Positions 1-11,633 of a stretch of DNA of 64,000 nt are shown in pieces. Location: contig NZ_JABUXW010000015.1 of the NCBI RefSeq assembly GCF_014897585.1, positions 62,001 to 126,000 on the forward strand, read 5' to 3'. How positions within the stretch are numbered: the first letter of the stretch is position 1; every line of letters starts with the position of its first letter. The position numbers were made by a program, and so were the translations under genes. Under the pieces are notes generated by a model, which was not told where the DNA came from, did not search any database, and was given only the letters and a program-made list of their open reading frames with translations. Source of the stretch: Brachybacterium tyrofermentans. GTDB lineage: Bacteria > Actinomycetota > Actinomycetes > Actinomycetales > Dermabacteraceae.

Positions 1-2309
<2,309 letters not shown>

Positions 2310-2522
2310 GGGGCCTCCTGGGGTCGGCGGCGCCACACAGCGGCCGCCGACAGCTGGGGCGACCGCCTCGGCGCGGAACGAACGGGCACAGACTACCGCG
2401 ACAGGCCTGGAGGCCCGGCCGTGGACCGGCCTGCGGACGGAACGGGACGCGACCGGGTCGCGACATCGGGATCATCTGGTATGCACCACTGCCGCCCGAC
2501 CTCGCGACCCCGTCGCTCGAGC

Positions 2523-3318
<796 letters not shown>

Positions 3319-3326
<8 letters not shown>

Positions 3327-3972
3327 GTCTCTTCTCCAGTCGTCGGATCAGAACGGACGTCGGATAGCTCGCGACCAGGAAGATCAGGCCGGCCAGCGTG
3401 ATCGACTCGGTGTATCGGAAGGTGTCGCCACCGTAGGTCTGAGCGACTCGGACCATCTCCGGGATGTAGATGACCACGAGGAACGGCGTCTCCTTGAACA
3501 TCGAGATCGCGTAGTTGCCCAGCGCCGGCAGCGTGCTGCGGATCGCCTGCGGGATGACGACCGCCCGCCAGGTGCGCAGCAACGGGAGCGAGAGCGCGGT
3601 GGCCGCCTCCCATTGCCCCTTGGGCACGGAGTCGATCCCCGCGCGGTACACCTCGGCCATATAGGTCGTGTAGTGGATGCCGAGCACCCAGATGCCGATC
3701 GCGAGCGTCGAGTCGATGTACGGCGACAGCACCAGGTTCGCGAACACCAGCTGCACCACGAGGGGCGTCATCCGGATGAACTCCACGACCCAGGTCACCG
3801 GAGTGCTGATGAAGCCCGGCGCGACGCGCCGGGTCATCGCCACGATCAGGCCCAGCACCACGGCGATGAGCGTGCCGAGCACGGTCGCCACCAGGGTGTA
3901 CTTGAAGAAGCCCTCCAGCAGCATGGGCAGGACGGCGGCGGCGTGGTCCCAGGACCACCAGGACTCGTTCAT
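3319..3972 (-). CDS. ehuD: Polar amino acid / ectoine ABC importer, permease (EhuD-like)
   Basis: One of two membrane subunits of the importer; 217 residues with about five hydrophobic segments. The HisM-type coupling motif is seen as [18 protein letters not shown], followed by [15 protein letters not shown], where the permease docks on the ATPase. The start at 3972 is fixed by an ATGA overlap with the stop of the upstream permease gene; a longer reading frame to 4155 would lie inside that gene and is rejected. The stop overlaps the start of the ATPase gene. The MFKETPFL segment is like the EhuD branch, which is family knowledge; ectoine specificity is not proven. Confidence 0.88.
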
Positions 3973-4748
3973 ACCATTGCCCCCCTCGCCACGTTCTTGC
4001 CACCCGGGGGCCGCAGCAGCGTCCCCAGGGAGTCCGACAGGGCCGGACCGCGGCCGATCTTGTGCTTGGCCCGCACCTCGAGCGCGTTCATGATGATCAC
4101 GATCACCCAGGCGACGAGGTAGTACGCGACCAGGGCGAACAGGAACGCGAACCACGTGCCCGTCTGGTCACGAACCTGCTCCACCCGGAAGTAGAGGTCG
4201 TACAGCAGCACAGTGCTGACGATCGCGCTGCCCTTGAGCAGCTGGATCCACAGGTTCGACAGCGAGGGGATCATCAGGGCCCAGGCCTGCGGGATGATCA
4301 CGCGGAACATGCCGCGCACCGGGGAGAGGCTCAGCGCGCTGAGAGCCTCGTACTGGCCCTTGGGGACCGAGCCGATCGAGCCGCGCACCACCTCGGCGCC
4401 GTAGGCCCCGTAGTTCAGCCCCAGGGCCAGCACGCCGATCGCGAGCGGCGCGAGCTGCCAGCCGAACGGGTACGGCAGCTGCGGCAGCACGAAGGCCAGC
4501 CAGAACAGCTGGACCACGAGCGAGGTGCCCCGGAAGAACTCCACGAAGATGCGCGCGATGATGCGCACGGCGCCGAGCTTCACCGTCTGGGCGATGCCGA
4601 AGACGAAGGAGATCACCAGGGCCAGCAGTCCGCCGAACGCGGCGGCCAGCACGGTTACCTGGACGCCTTCGAGGATCTGCGGCATCCGCGCGCCGAGGAT
4701 CTCGATATTGGGACCGAGCTGCTCGAAGAAACCGATCACACCGTCCAT
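3969..4748 (-). CDS. ehuC: Polar amino acid / ectoine ABC importer, permease (EhuC-like)
   Basis: Partner permease of the importer, 259 residues. Hydrophobic segments are preceded by a periplasm-facing N-terminus (MDGVIGFFEQLGP). The family coupling loop reads GSIGSVPKGQYEALSALSLSP, then IIPQAWALMIPSLSNLW. The VEFFRGTSLVVQLFW and GLNYGAYGAEVVRG segments resemble EhuC proteins. It overlaps the next permease gene by 4 bp (ATGA) and lies 85 bp downstream of the binding-protein gene. The C-terminus is charged and extends some 20 residues past the last membrane segment. High confidence for the transporter family, moderate for the ectoine assignment. Confidence 0.88.
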   Translation of the reverse strand: MDGVIGFFEQLGPNIEILGARMPQILEGVQVTVLAAAFGGLLALVISFVFGIAQTVKLGAVRIIARIFVEFFRGTSLVVQLFWLAFVLPQLPYPFGWQLAPLAIGVLALGLNYGAYGAEVVRGSIGSVPKGQYEALSALSLSPVRGMFRVIIPQAWALMIPSLSNLWIQLLKGSAIVSTVLLYDLYFRVEQVRDQTGTWFAFLFALVAYYLVAWVIVIIMNALEVRAKHKIGRGPALSDSLGTLLRPPGGKNVARGAMV

Positions 4749-4833
4749 CGGGGGCTCACCACCTCGGCTCGCGCCGCTCCGGCGCGTCCCGGAAGGGGAC
4801 GCGCCGGAGCGGGACGGACAAGAAGGTCAGAGG

Positions 4834-5754
4834 TCACTGCAGGGACGACAGATCGCCGGAGCACAGGATCTCAGCGGTCATGTCCTCGGGGGGGAGCTCC
4901 TCCTCGGAGAAGCCGAACTCGCCGACGATCGAGAGGTACCGCTCCGGGTCCGAGATGATCTCGGCGAGCTTCTCGTTGTAGGCGTCGAGCACGGAGGTGT
5001 CCTCCTTGCGGAAGACGGTGCCGCCGGCGCCGACCTGCTTCACCCCGTCGATCTCCGCGACGAAGCTCGGAGTCACCTCGAGGTCGGTGTTGGAGTTGTC
5101 CGCCAGCCAGTTCAGCGAGATCGCGGTGAGCGCGAAGGCATCGGCGTTGCCGCTGGTGACCGCATCGACCCCGTCCTGCGGGCCGCCGACCTCGATGCTC
5201 TCGAGACCGAGGTCCTTCGCGTAGGTGCTCTCGATCGCGCCGCTCATGGTGGCGACCTTGAGGCCCGAGTCGACGAAGGAGTCCATGTTCTCGAGCTTCT
5301 CGGGGTTGCCCTTGGGCACCATGAGAGCCGTCGTGTACTGGAACTCCGGCTCGCTGAAGGCGGCCTCGGCGCAGCGCTCGGGCAGGATCGACATGCCGGC
5401 GCTGACCGCGTCGAACTGTCCGGCGTTCAGCCCGGGGATCAGCGAGTTCCAGTCGGTGACCTTGCCTTCGACCGTGTCGATCCCGAGCTCGCCGAAGATC
5501 TCGCGGTGCATGGCGACGGTGGCTCCGGTCAGGTCGCCGTTGTCATCGAAGCTGTAGGGCGCCTCACCGGCGAAGCCGACGGTGATCTTCCCGGCCTCCT
5601 GGAGCTTGGACAGGAGATCGCCCCCGCCGCCGTCGCTGGAATCGCCGCCACCTCCGCCGGTGCTCGTCTGGCTGCAGGCGGCCAGGCTGCCGCCCAGGGC
5701 CGCGGCGGACAGCACGAGGCCGGTCCCTCGGAAGAATGTACGGCGGTTGTGCAT
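4834..5754 (-). CDS. ehuB: Ectoine/amino acid ABC transporter substrate-binding lipoprotein
   Basis: Captures the solute outside the membrane and delivers it to the permeases. The start at 5754 gives 306 residues beginning MHNRRTFFRG, an RR-containing (Tat-like) signal followed by the lipobox LAAC, so the mature protein is probably a lipoprotein. A Gly/Ser-rich linker of about 20 residues follows, then a type-3 solute-binding fold. VTDWNSLIPGLNAGQFDAV, SAGMSILPERC and the GNADAFALTAIS segment match the pattern of EhuB-type ectoine-binding proteins as I remember them. Upstream reading frame to 6183 lacks this signal and is rejected. A GntR/FCD regulator is divergent, with a candidate operator between them. 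Confidence 0.85.
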   Translation of the reverse strand: MHNRRTFFRGTGLVLSAAALGGSLAACSQTSTGGGGGDSSDGGGGDLLSKLQEAGKITVGFAGEAPYSFDDNGDLTGATVAMHREIFGELGIDTVEGKVTDWNSLIPGLNAGQFDAVSAGMSILPERCAEAAFSEPEFQYTTALMVPKGNPEKLENMDSFVDSGLKVATMSGAIESTYAKDLGLESIEVGGPQDGVDAVTSGNADAFALTAISLNWLADNSNTDLEVTPSFVAEIDGVKQVGAGGTVFRKEDTSVLDAYNEKLAEIISDPERYLSIVGEFGFSEEELPPEDMTAEILCSGDLSSLQ

Positions 5755-6118
5755 GGGGTGTTCCCTCTCGCTGAGCGATCGACGGGCCGACGGTCGTTGC
5801 ACTGTCGGACAATCTGATCTCTGGATATCGGATTCCGAACCACGGTATCGGTGTTGGCGGTGTGGGCCGCGCCCGGTCCACGTTTCGTGATGGGGTCGTG
5901 ACCCGCTCGGAGCCGTTCTCGTCGCCGTCCGGAGCTCATCTCGTCGACTCCCGGAGTCAGGTTCGGCCGAGCCCTTGAGCGGGCCCATGGGTGAGCCGAT
6001 GAGCGGGCCCACGAGTGAGCCGAGCGACTGCACCGGCCCTCGCGTGCTGACGGGAGGTCTCCCGCGTTCTACGATGACGCGACGCGGAGTGGACCGCGCA
6101 GGAGCAAGGAGAACGGCG
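5755..6118. other. Divergent promoter region between ehuB and gntR
   Basis: This 364-bp stretch holds no convincing gene. It contains a dyad at 5802-5812 that resembles GntR-family operators, an 11-bp palindrome (tcggattccga) just beyond it, and two imperfect 24-bp direct repeats at 5977-6000 and 6001-6024 (21 of 24 identical). The repeats lie nearer the regulator gene. In-frame extension of the regulator through the repeats is possible but starts without a ribosome binding site. Confidence 0.6.
5802..5812. promoter_or_regulatory. Candidate GntR/FCD operator
   Basis: The sequence ctgtcggacaa has the core TGTC-G-GACA, a dyad of the kind many FCD-type GntR regulators bind (TNGTNNNACNA-like). 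It lies 48 bp upstream of the binding-protein start and between two divergent genes. The link to the adjacent regulator is inferred from position. Confidence 0.4.
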
Positions 6119-6919
6119 ATGACCTCTCGTCCGGAACGAGTGCAGCTGCCCATGATGCAGCCGCTGCGTCGGCCCTCGATCATCGATCAGGCCGAGCTCG
6201 AGCTGCGTAACGCCATCTACTACGGCGACCTCCGCCCCAGCGACGGGATCCCCGAGGTGCAGGTGTCCCGACAGATGGGGATCTCGCGCTCTTCCCTGCG
6301 CGAGGCCTGCCAGCGCCTGGTGCGCGACGGCCTGCTCACCCAGATCCCCGGTCGTGGCCTGTACGTCACCCGTATGGATGCCGGGACGATGTCGGACTTC
6401 ATCGACTACCGCCTCGGGATCGAGATGCAGTCCGCCACGATCGTGGCGGACACGATCAGCACCCTGCACCGCCGTGGTGAGACGGCGAAGATCGACGCTC
6501 TGCTGGCCCCGTTGCGTGCCTCGCTCGAGCGCAGCCGCGCCGCTCTCGCAGCTGAGCAGCTCATCGAAGCCGGCAACGCCGACCTCGACCTGCACCAGCA
6601 GCTCGCGGAGATCACCACGAACCGCTTCCTCAGCACCGCGATGAACACCATCGTGATCCTCACGAGGATGGGCAGCTTCTCCGACCCGCTCGGCTTCGGC
6701 GTGCGTGCCGACATCACCACCACCCATGAAGCCCTGATCGCGGCGCTCGCGGAGGGCGACGGCTCCCGGGCGCGCGCTCTGCTGCGGGAGTCGCTGCAGG
6801 AGCTCGCGGGTCGCCTGCGCGCCGGAGTCGAGTCCGACGTGGTGCGCGATCCCGATCTGCTGGAGACCTCCGGCCCCGAGTGGACGACGATCGGCGAGGA
6901 CACCGGCGAGAGCGTCTGA
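6119..6919 (+). CDS. GntR-family regulator, FCD type
   Basis: DNA-binding repressor or activator, 266 residues. The N-terminal winged helix (about residues 20-85) contains PEVQVSRQMGISRSSLREACQRLVRDGLL, here cited only as the span around residues 47-75, and the wing GRGLYVTRMD. The rest is an all-helical FCD ligand domain with metal-type residues D, H and H (DLDLHQQL, TTHEALI). The ATG at 6119 has AAGGAG 7 bases upstream; the longer frame from 5975 runs through tandem repeats and lacks a Shine-Dalgarno. Divergent from the ABC importer, it is the obvious candidate to regulate it. Confidence 0.88.
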   Translation: MTSRPERVQLPMMQPLRRPSIIDQAELELRNAIYYGDLRPSDGIPEVQVSRQMGISRSSLREACQRLVRDGLLTQIPGRGLYVTRMDAGTMSDFIDYRLGIEMQSATIVADTISTLHRRGETAKIDALLAPLRASLERSRAALAAEQLIEAGNADLDLHQQLAEITTNRFLSTAMNTIVILTRMGSFSDPLGFGVRADITTTHEALIAALAEGDGSRARALLRESLQELAGRLRAGVESDVVRDPDLLETSGPEWTTIGEDTGESV

Positions 6920-6984
6920 GCGTCGGCCCGTCGACCGATCACCGCATCACCGCATCGGCTCGTCGGCCCGAACACCCGGGCATG

Positions 6985-7031
6985 GACAAGGCCCCTGGTC
7001 TGCGATGTTCTCGCAGGCCAGGGGCCTTGTC
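6985..7031. terminator. Composite hairpin between gntR and tRNA-Ser
   Basis: Arms 6985-6998 and 7018-7031 pair perfectly over 14 bp (gacaaggcccctgg), and the loop itself contains a 6-bp hairpin (ctgcga/tcgcag). It lies downstream of both the regulator gene and the tRNA gene, so it may terminate both. There is no T-run on either side. Confidence 0.65.
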
Positions 7032-7036
7032 GTCGG

Positions 7037-7125
7037 CGGAGACGAGAGGATTTGAACCTCCGAGGCGATTTTTGTCGCCTACTCCCTTAGCAGGGGAGCG
7101 CATTCGGCCGCTCTGCCACGTCTCC
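7037..7125 (-). tRNA. tRNA-Ser (anticodon GCU)
   Basis: Reads on the minus strand from GGAGACG (5') to CGTCTCC plus the discriminator G; the 7-bp acceptor pairs perfectly. The anticodon loop CTGCTAA on the CTCCC/GGGAG stem gives GCU, which decodes AGC and AGU. A long variable arm (AGGCGA paired with TCGCCT) marks a class II tRNA as expected for serine. The T-loop TTCAAAT is present. CCA is not encoded. Confidence 0.96.
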
Positions 7126-7127
7126 TG

Positions 7128-7149
7128 ATGCCCTGAACGAGCAGGGCAT
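7128..7149. terminator. Short hairpin 5' of tRNA-Ser
   Basis: The 8-bp arms atgccctg and cagggcat enclose a 6-base loop. It lies between the stop of the peroxiredoxin gene and the tRNA 5' end, both on the minus strand, so it could attenuate read-through. No T-run. Confidence 0.35.
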
Positions 7150-7307
7150 GCCGGAACAGCATACGGGAGCGCGCGGGGTGCGCCAAAGCGGGAGTGCACA
7201 GATCACGTCACATGTGCGGACTGCCACCGTCTGGCGGACGATCTCGCACGGTCCCGCACGGTCCCGCATCAGGATCTCTCCCCCGGCGGCGTGCTCGGAA
7301 GCTCCGG

Positions 7308-7784
7308 TCAGAGCCCGAGCTTCTCCTGCAGCAGAGCGATGTGCTTCGGGGTGCCCACGCGGTACTTCACGAAGGTCAGCACGCCCTCGGCGTCGATCGC
7401 GAAGGTGGAGCGGATCGTGCCCTGGACCTTCTTGCCGTACATGTTCTTCTCGCCCCAGGCGCCGTAGGTCTCCATCACCTGGTGCGTTTCGTCGCCGGCG
7501 AGGGTGTAGGGCAGCTCCTGCTCCGCCACGAAACGATCGAGCTCCGCCACCGGGTCCGGCGAGATCCCCACGATCCGGTATCCCGCATCGAGGAACATCT
7601 GGTGGTTGTCGCGCAGATCGCAGGCCTGCTTGGTGCACAACGAGGTGTTCGCGGCCGGGTAGAACCACAGCAGCGCCGGGGCGCCGCGCAGCTCGGACAG
7701 GCTGATCCGGCCTCCGCCGGCGGTGGGCAGATCGAGATCAGGGGCGATGTCGCCGACGGCGAGCTTCACGGGTGCGGCAGGCAT
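7308..7784 (-). CDS. Peroxiredoxin, BCP/PrxQ type
   Basis: Reduces hydrogen peroxide and organic hydroperoxides using thiols, normally via thioredoxin; cytoplasmic. The 158 residues form a thioredoxin fold. The motif FYPAANTSLCTKQACDLRD carries the peroxidatic Cys50 and a second Cys55 five residues later, the CxxxxC spacing of atypical two-cysteine BCP proteins. Starts at ATG 7784 (MPAAPVKLAVGDIAPD); a poor but acceptable AGGAGA lies upstream. Monocistronic between the tRNA and the potassium channel gene. Assignment secure; the electron donor is not visible here. Confidence 0.93.
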   Translation of the reverse strand: MPAAPVKLAVGDIAPDLDLPTAGGGRISLSELRGAPALLWFYPAANTSLCTKQACDLRDNHQMFLDAGYRIVGISPDPVAELDRFVAEQELPYTLAGDETHQVMETYGAWGEKNMYGKKVQGTIRSTFAIDAEGVLTFVKYRVGTPKHIALLQEKLGL

Positions 7785-7919
7785 GTCTCTCCTGGAGGTG
7801 GTGCGGGGTGGAGGTGGTGCGGGGCGGTGGTGATCCGGGATGGAGGTGATGCAGGTCAGGCGGTGGTGGGGACGGCGACGGACCTGTCCGCAGGCGGTGG
7901 CCGACGCCGTCCTCCCAGG

Positions 7920-9668
7920 CTAGCGGGAGGTGGTGACCCGTCGGCCTCGGCGCCTGCGCCGCAGATAGGTCTCGCGGAAACGTCGTTCGGCGTGGCGATC
8001 ACCGAGCAGCAGCAGCTTGCCCGGCGCCGAGGGGATCGATTCGGTGTCATAGCTGAGCGTGCCGTCGTCCCCCGCCACGGCGACGATGTGGCAGCCGGTG
8101 CGGCGATGCACCTCGGTGTCCCGCACGGAGCGCCGCACCAGGGAGTTGGGCCGCGGCACCAGGAACAGCTCATTGCCCTCGGCCACCAGCACGCGATGGC
8201 TGAGGCCGGCGTGGTTCCACAGATCGGTGGCGCCGATGGTCGCGTACGAGAGGACCCCGTCGGCCCCGGCGCGGTACAGCGTGGCGACATTGCGCTCGTA
8301 GGTCGCGCGCGAGACCACCTGGAGCTCGGGGCGCAGGCGCCGGCAGAACAGGGTGAGGTACACGTTCAGATCGTCGTCGCGCGGCGTGACCAGCACGGCG
8401 GACGCGTTCTCGAGCCCGGCCCGGCGCAGGATCCGCTGGTCCGCCGCGTCACCGGCGACCACCGTGTAGCTGGCGGTCCCCTCGAGCGCGGAGTACGAGT
8501 TCTCGACCCGGTCCGACAGCAGCTCGACGATCGTGTTGGGCACGCCCTGGGCGGTGAGCTCGCGGGAGGCGGAACGCCCCACGCGGCCGCCACCGAGGAT
8601 GATCACCGGATCCTCGGACTGCTCCAGGACCTGGAACTGCTCGTCGTAGGCGGCGAGCTCGGCGGCCTCCCCCGCGAGGATCAGCACGGTCTGCTCGGTG
8701 ATCGGCAGCTCGGGCTTCAGCGGGCGCAGACGCCCCTTGCGCATGATGGCCAGGATCCGCACGCAGGAGCGCAGACCCATGGTGGCCTCACCCAACGACT
8801 TCCCCACGAGCGAGGTGCCGCGCACGGCGGCCTCCGCGATGAGCGTGTCCCCGAAGCTGCCGATGCGGTGGACCCTGCCCGTGGTGCCCAGCACGCGACC
8901 GGCCATCTCCCGGCCCAGCACCGCGCCCAGCTCCAGCACGTGGTCCGACCCGGCGAGGGAGAGCACGTCCACCGAGACCGGCTTGCTCGCGGTGACCGCG
9001 ACCGGGACATCCCCGCAGACCTGACGGACTGTGAAGGCGACGTTCGTGTTCGCCGTGTCGGAGAGCATCGAGGCGACCATGCGCGCCCGATCCGCGCCCG
9101 CGCTGCGATAGGTCTGCGCGGAGTCCAGGGGGCCGACGACGACCTGGCGTCCCTGGTCATGCAGCAGCCCTGCTTCGACCGGGTCCTCCACGACGAGCAC
9201 CGCGGGGACCTGGCAGCGCTCCGCCCGCGCGGCGAACGCCTGGGTGACCGCGTCCGAGCCGACCAGCAGGACATGGTCACGCATCTGGGCCGGCACCTTG
9301 CGGGGCGTCCGGGCCGTGCGCCTGCGGTCCAGCCAGGGGGTGACGACGTACTGGATGACGAAGAACGGGAGCAGCACCAGCATGTAGACCACGCCGCTGA
9401 GGAGCACGAGCAGGGAGAACAGCCGGCCTGCGCCCGAGGTGAAGGTGATGTCGCCGTACCCGAGGGTCGACATCGTGGTGATCGTCCAGTAGATCGCCCC
9501 GATCCAGGAATGATCCTGGGCGTCCACGCCCATCAGGGTCTTGAACACCGCGGCATAGACGATCACCATGACGGCACCGATCGCCACGATCAGGATCCCG
9601 GCACGCGACTTCCGTCGCGCCATCGGCACCCGATCAGCGCGTCGGGGCATGCGTCCCGGCAGCTCCAT
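7920..9668 (-). CDS. Potassium channel with two RCK (TrkA-N/TrkA-C) units
   Basis: A 582-residue ion channel or channel-like protein. Two transmembrane helices (about residues 24-45 and 83-107) flank a pore loop with the potassium filter TLGYGD (residues 68-73). A first Rossmann RCK domain follows (HVLLVGSDAVTQAFA, near 122) with a TrkA-C-like part, then a second (PVIILGGGRVGRSASREL, near 350) with its own TrkA-C-like part. Ligand nucleotides bind such GxGxxG motifs, so gating by nucleotide or calcium is plausible. The C-terminus is strongly basic. ATG 9668 has AGAGGA upstream. Two fused RCK units place it with GsuK/MthK-like channels. Confidence 0.92.
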   Translation of the reverse strand: MELPGRMPRRADRVPMARRKSRAGILIVAIGAVMVIVYAAVFKTLMGVDAQDHSWIGAIYWTITTMSTLGYGDITFTSGAGRLFSLLVLLSGVVYMLVLLPFFVIQYVVTPWLDRRRTARTPRKVPAQMRDHVLLVGSDAVTQAFAARAERCQVPAVLVVEDPVEAGLLHDQGRQVVVGPLDSAQTYRSAGADRARMVASMLSDTANTNVAFTVRQVCGDVPVAVTASKPVSVDVLSLAGSDHVLELGAVLGREMAGRVLGTTGRVHRIGSFGDTLIAEAAVRGTSLVGKSLGEATMGLRSCVRILAIMRKGRLRPLKPELPITEQTVLILAGEAAELAAYDEQFQVLEQSEDPVIILGGGRVGRSASRELTAQGVPNTIVELLSDRVENSYSALEGTASYTVVAGDAADQRILRRAGLENASAVLVTPRDDDLNVYLTLFCRRLRPELQVVSRATYERNVATLYRAGADGVLSYATIGATDLWNHAGLSHRVLVAEGNELFLVPRPNSLVRRSVRDTEVHRRTGCHIVAVAGDDGTLSYDTESIPSAPGKLLLLGDRHAERRFRETYLRRRRRGRRVTTSR

Positions 9669-9876
9669 GGGTGATCCTCTCGACGTCGGTCCGGGGTGCC
9701 CGGACGCAGATCTTTCCAGGCACCTCGCGGAAGCGTAGGCCTGTTGCCCGGCACATGCCTAACGATCGACCACCAGGTGCGGCCCAGGGCACCATCGCCG
9801 GCAGATCGGACTGCAGATTCGACGGCGGATCACAGCGGTGAGGACCATCTCGTCGGCCGACTCTCCGCGCACGGCC

Positions 9877-9903
9877 CTGCAGGTTCTGCAGGTTCTGCAG
9901 GTT
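9877..9903. repeat. Three 9-bp tandem repeats
   Basis: Exact triplicate of ctgcaggtt ending at the stop codon of the downstream-reading gene, with a degenerate fourth unit. The remainder of the 234-bp gap (9669-9902) shows no gene. Confidence 0.7.
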
Positions 9904-10574
9904 CAGCAGGCAGTGGGGTCCGACGCCCAGGCGTGCTCGACGAGTTCGCGCAGGACGTCACGGTCCACGTCCTCGAGCTTCCTGATCCACACGCAGGCGG
10001 CGCCGCGGCGGTGCTTTCCGAGCCGGTCGAGCAGCTCCTCGGAGCGCGGGGCGCTCGAGAGCCCGTAGAGGGCGATGTCCGCCGTGCGCGGGCTGAAGCC
10101 GAGATGGAAGGTGTCCCCCTCCCGGCCGGAGGCGTACACGTAGTGGCTCTCCCCGTACCCGATCATGCTCGGGCCCCACATGACTGCCCGCTCCCCAGTC
10201 GCCTCCCCGAACAGCTCCAGGAGCTGCTGACCCTCATGGCTGCGCCGGGCACTCAGGCCCGCGACGTACTCGGCCGGGTCGACCGTCGTCGCATGGGTCG
10301 TGATGTCCTTCGCACTCCGCCCGGTGCTGCCGCGGGTCACCGTCGTCCCGCCGCTTCGCGGAGCGGGCGGGTCCGTCAGGGACTCGCCGTGCTCTTCGAG
10401 GATCTGCTGGAGGCGGCGCCCGGCTGCGGGGCCGACGCCGTGCAGCTGCGCGAGCTGCGTCCAGTCCGCGCCGACGAGATCGCCGACGGTGGCCAGGCCC
10501 TGCTCGGCCAGGGCGCGGGCGGCCGGGCCGCCGACACCGGGAACCGCATCGATCGATGTGCTCAGGTCGCTCAT
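9903..10574 (-). CDS. Helix-hairpin-helix plus DUF1801-like domain protein
   Basis: 223 residues in two parts. Residues about 1-65 contain two helix-hairpin-helix-like units (VPGVGGPAARAL and LHGVGPAAGRRL), the kind used for non-sequence-specific DNA binding. Residues about 95-220 look like a DUF1801/YdhG domain (VMWGPSMIGYGESHYVY, FHLGFSPR, CVWIRKLEDVD). The biochemical role of DUF1801 proteins is unclear, so no function is claimed. The ATG at 10574 follows TAGCCT by 6 bases with no Shine-Dalgarno, suggesting a leaderless mRNA. It ends 10 bp before nothing coding on this strand; its upstream neighbour, the LacI gene, stops 9 bp from its start, so the two may be cotranscribed. Confidence 0.8.
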   Translation of the reverse strand: MSDLSTSIDAVPGVGGPAARALAEQGLATVGDLVGADWTQLAQLHGVGPAAGRRLQQILEEHGESLTDPPAPRSGGTTVTRGSTGRSAKDITTHATTVDPAEYVAGLSARRSHEGQQLLELFGEATGERAVMWGPSMIGYGESHYVYASGREGDTFHLGFSPRTADIALYGLSSAPRSEELLDRLGKHRRGAACVWIRKLEDVDRDVLRELVEHAWASDPTAC

Positions 10575-10583
10575 GGCCGCAGG

Positions 10584-11633
10584 CTACTCGCGAGCGGTGA
10601 CCTTCGCGGTCGATCCGCGGGGGACGAACTGGGAGGGCAGGCCGATCCGGGCATGTCTCGGGCTCCGGCCCTGAGCATCCTCGTCACCGCTGCTGCCCAG
10701 GCACTCGAGATGGCTCTCTCCGTTCCGTCGTCGGCCGCCGTCGTGGAGCAGGTCGATCGCGGTGACGCCCATGTCGTAGCGCGGCACCCGCACCGTGCTG
10801 AGCCCCGGCGTCACGAGAGAGGAGAACTCGATGTCGTCCCAGCCCACCACGCTGATCTCCTCCGGCACGTCGACACCGAAGCTGCGCAGCCGCTCCATGA
10901 GGGCGAGCGCCATGAAGTCGTTGTAGACGAGCACCGCGGTGACGTCGGTGAGCAGCACCGCCTCAGCGCCGCTGCGGCCGCCGTCGACGGTGGGCGGGAA
11001 GGAGCCGATGTCCGTCCACTCCATGCCGGCCTCGGTGCAGATCCGCTCGATCACGGTGCGGCGCACGGCATCGGATCGGCTCACACTGGGCCCGCCGACG
11101 TAGCCGACGCGGCGGTGCCCCATGCGGTGCAGATGGCGCACGGCCGAGGGGATCCCGGGAACCGGATCGGCGAAGACGCCGGGCAGCACCGGGGACACCC
11201 GGTTGACGAGGCTGAGCGGGGTGATGTCCGCGGCCTCGCGCAGGGAGTCCTCGGTCATCCGGCTCGAGCACAGCACGATGCCGTCGACCTGGGCGGCGAG
11301 CGTGCGCACGAGCGGCAGTTCGCCCTCCGGGGCCTCCCCCGCATCCGTGATCAGCAGCTGGGAGCCGAGCTGGTGGGCACGAGCCTGCGCCCCCTTGAGC
11401 ACTGCCGGGAAGAAGGGGTTCTCGAGGTCCGGCACGATCACGCCGTAGACCCCCGAGCGGCCGGTGATGAGCGCGCGGGCGCTGCGATTGGGGCTGTAGC
11501 CGAGATCGGCGGCTGCGGCGAGGACCTTCTCCCGCGAGGTCGCCCCCACGAGCTCCGGCCGCTGGAAGGCGCGAGAGGCGGTCGCGACGGAGACGCCCGC
11601 GAGCGCCGCGACGTCCTTGAGGGTCGTGGCCAT
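10584..11633 (-). CDS. LacI-family transcriptional regulator
   Basis: 349-residue sugar-responsive repressor. The N-terminal helix-turn-helix (TLKDVAALAGVSVATASRAF, residues 4-23) and hinge (NRSARALITGRSG) are clear, followed by a periplasmic-binding-protein-like ligand core (VIVPDLENPFFPAV; VLVYNDFMALALMERL; SVVGWDDIEFSSLV). The tail after about residue 300 is divergent and Arg-rich. ATG 11633 has GGAGG 6 bases upstream; longer frames lack support. Divergent from the dehydrogenase/epimerase pair, with two dyads in the intergenic region, so it probably controls that pair. Ligand unknown; a hexonate or hexuronate is the logical guess. Confidence 0.92.
   Translation of the reverse strand: MATTLKDVAALAGVSVATASRAFQRPELVGATSREKVLAAAADLGYSPNRSARALITGRSGVYGVIVPDLENPFFPAVLKGAQARAHQLGSQLLITDAGEAPEGELPLVRTLAAQVDGIVLCSSRMTEDSLREAADITPLSLVNRVSPVLPGVFADPVPGIPSAVRHLHRMGHRRVGYVGGPSVSRSDAVRRTVIERICTEAGMEWTDIGSFPPTVDGGRSGAEAVLLTDVTAVLVYNDFMALALMERLRSFGVDVPEEISVVGWDDIEFSSLVTPGLSTVRVPRYDMGVTAIDLLHDGGRRRNGESHLECLGSSGDEDAQGRSPRHARIGLPSQFVPRGSTAKVTARE

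Noticed and set aside
9877-9903. Possible CRISPR-like repeats
   Set aside because: Units are only 9 bp and adjacent without spacers; no cas genes.
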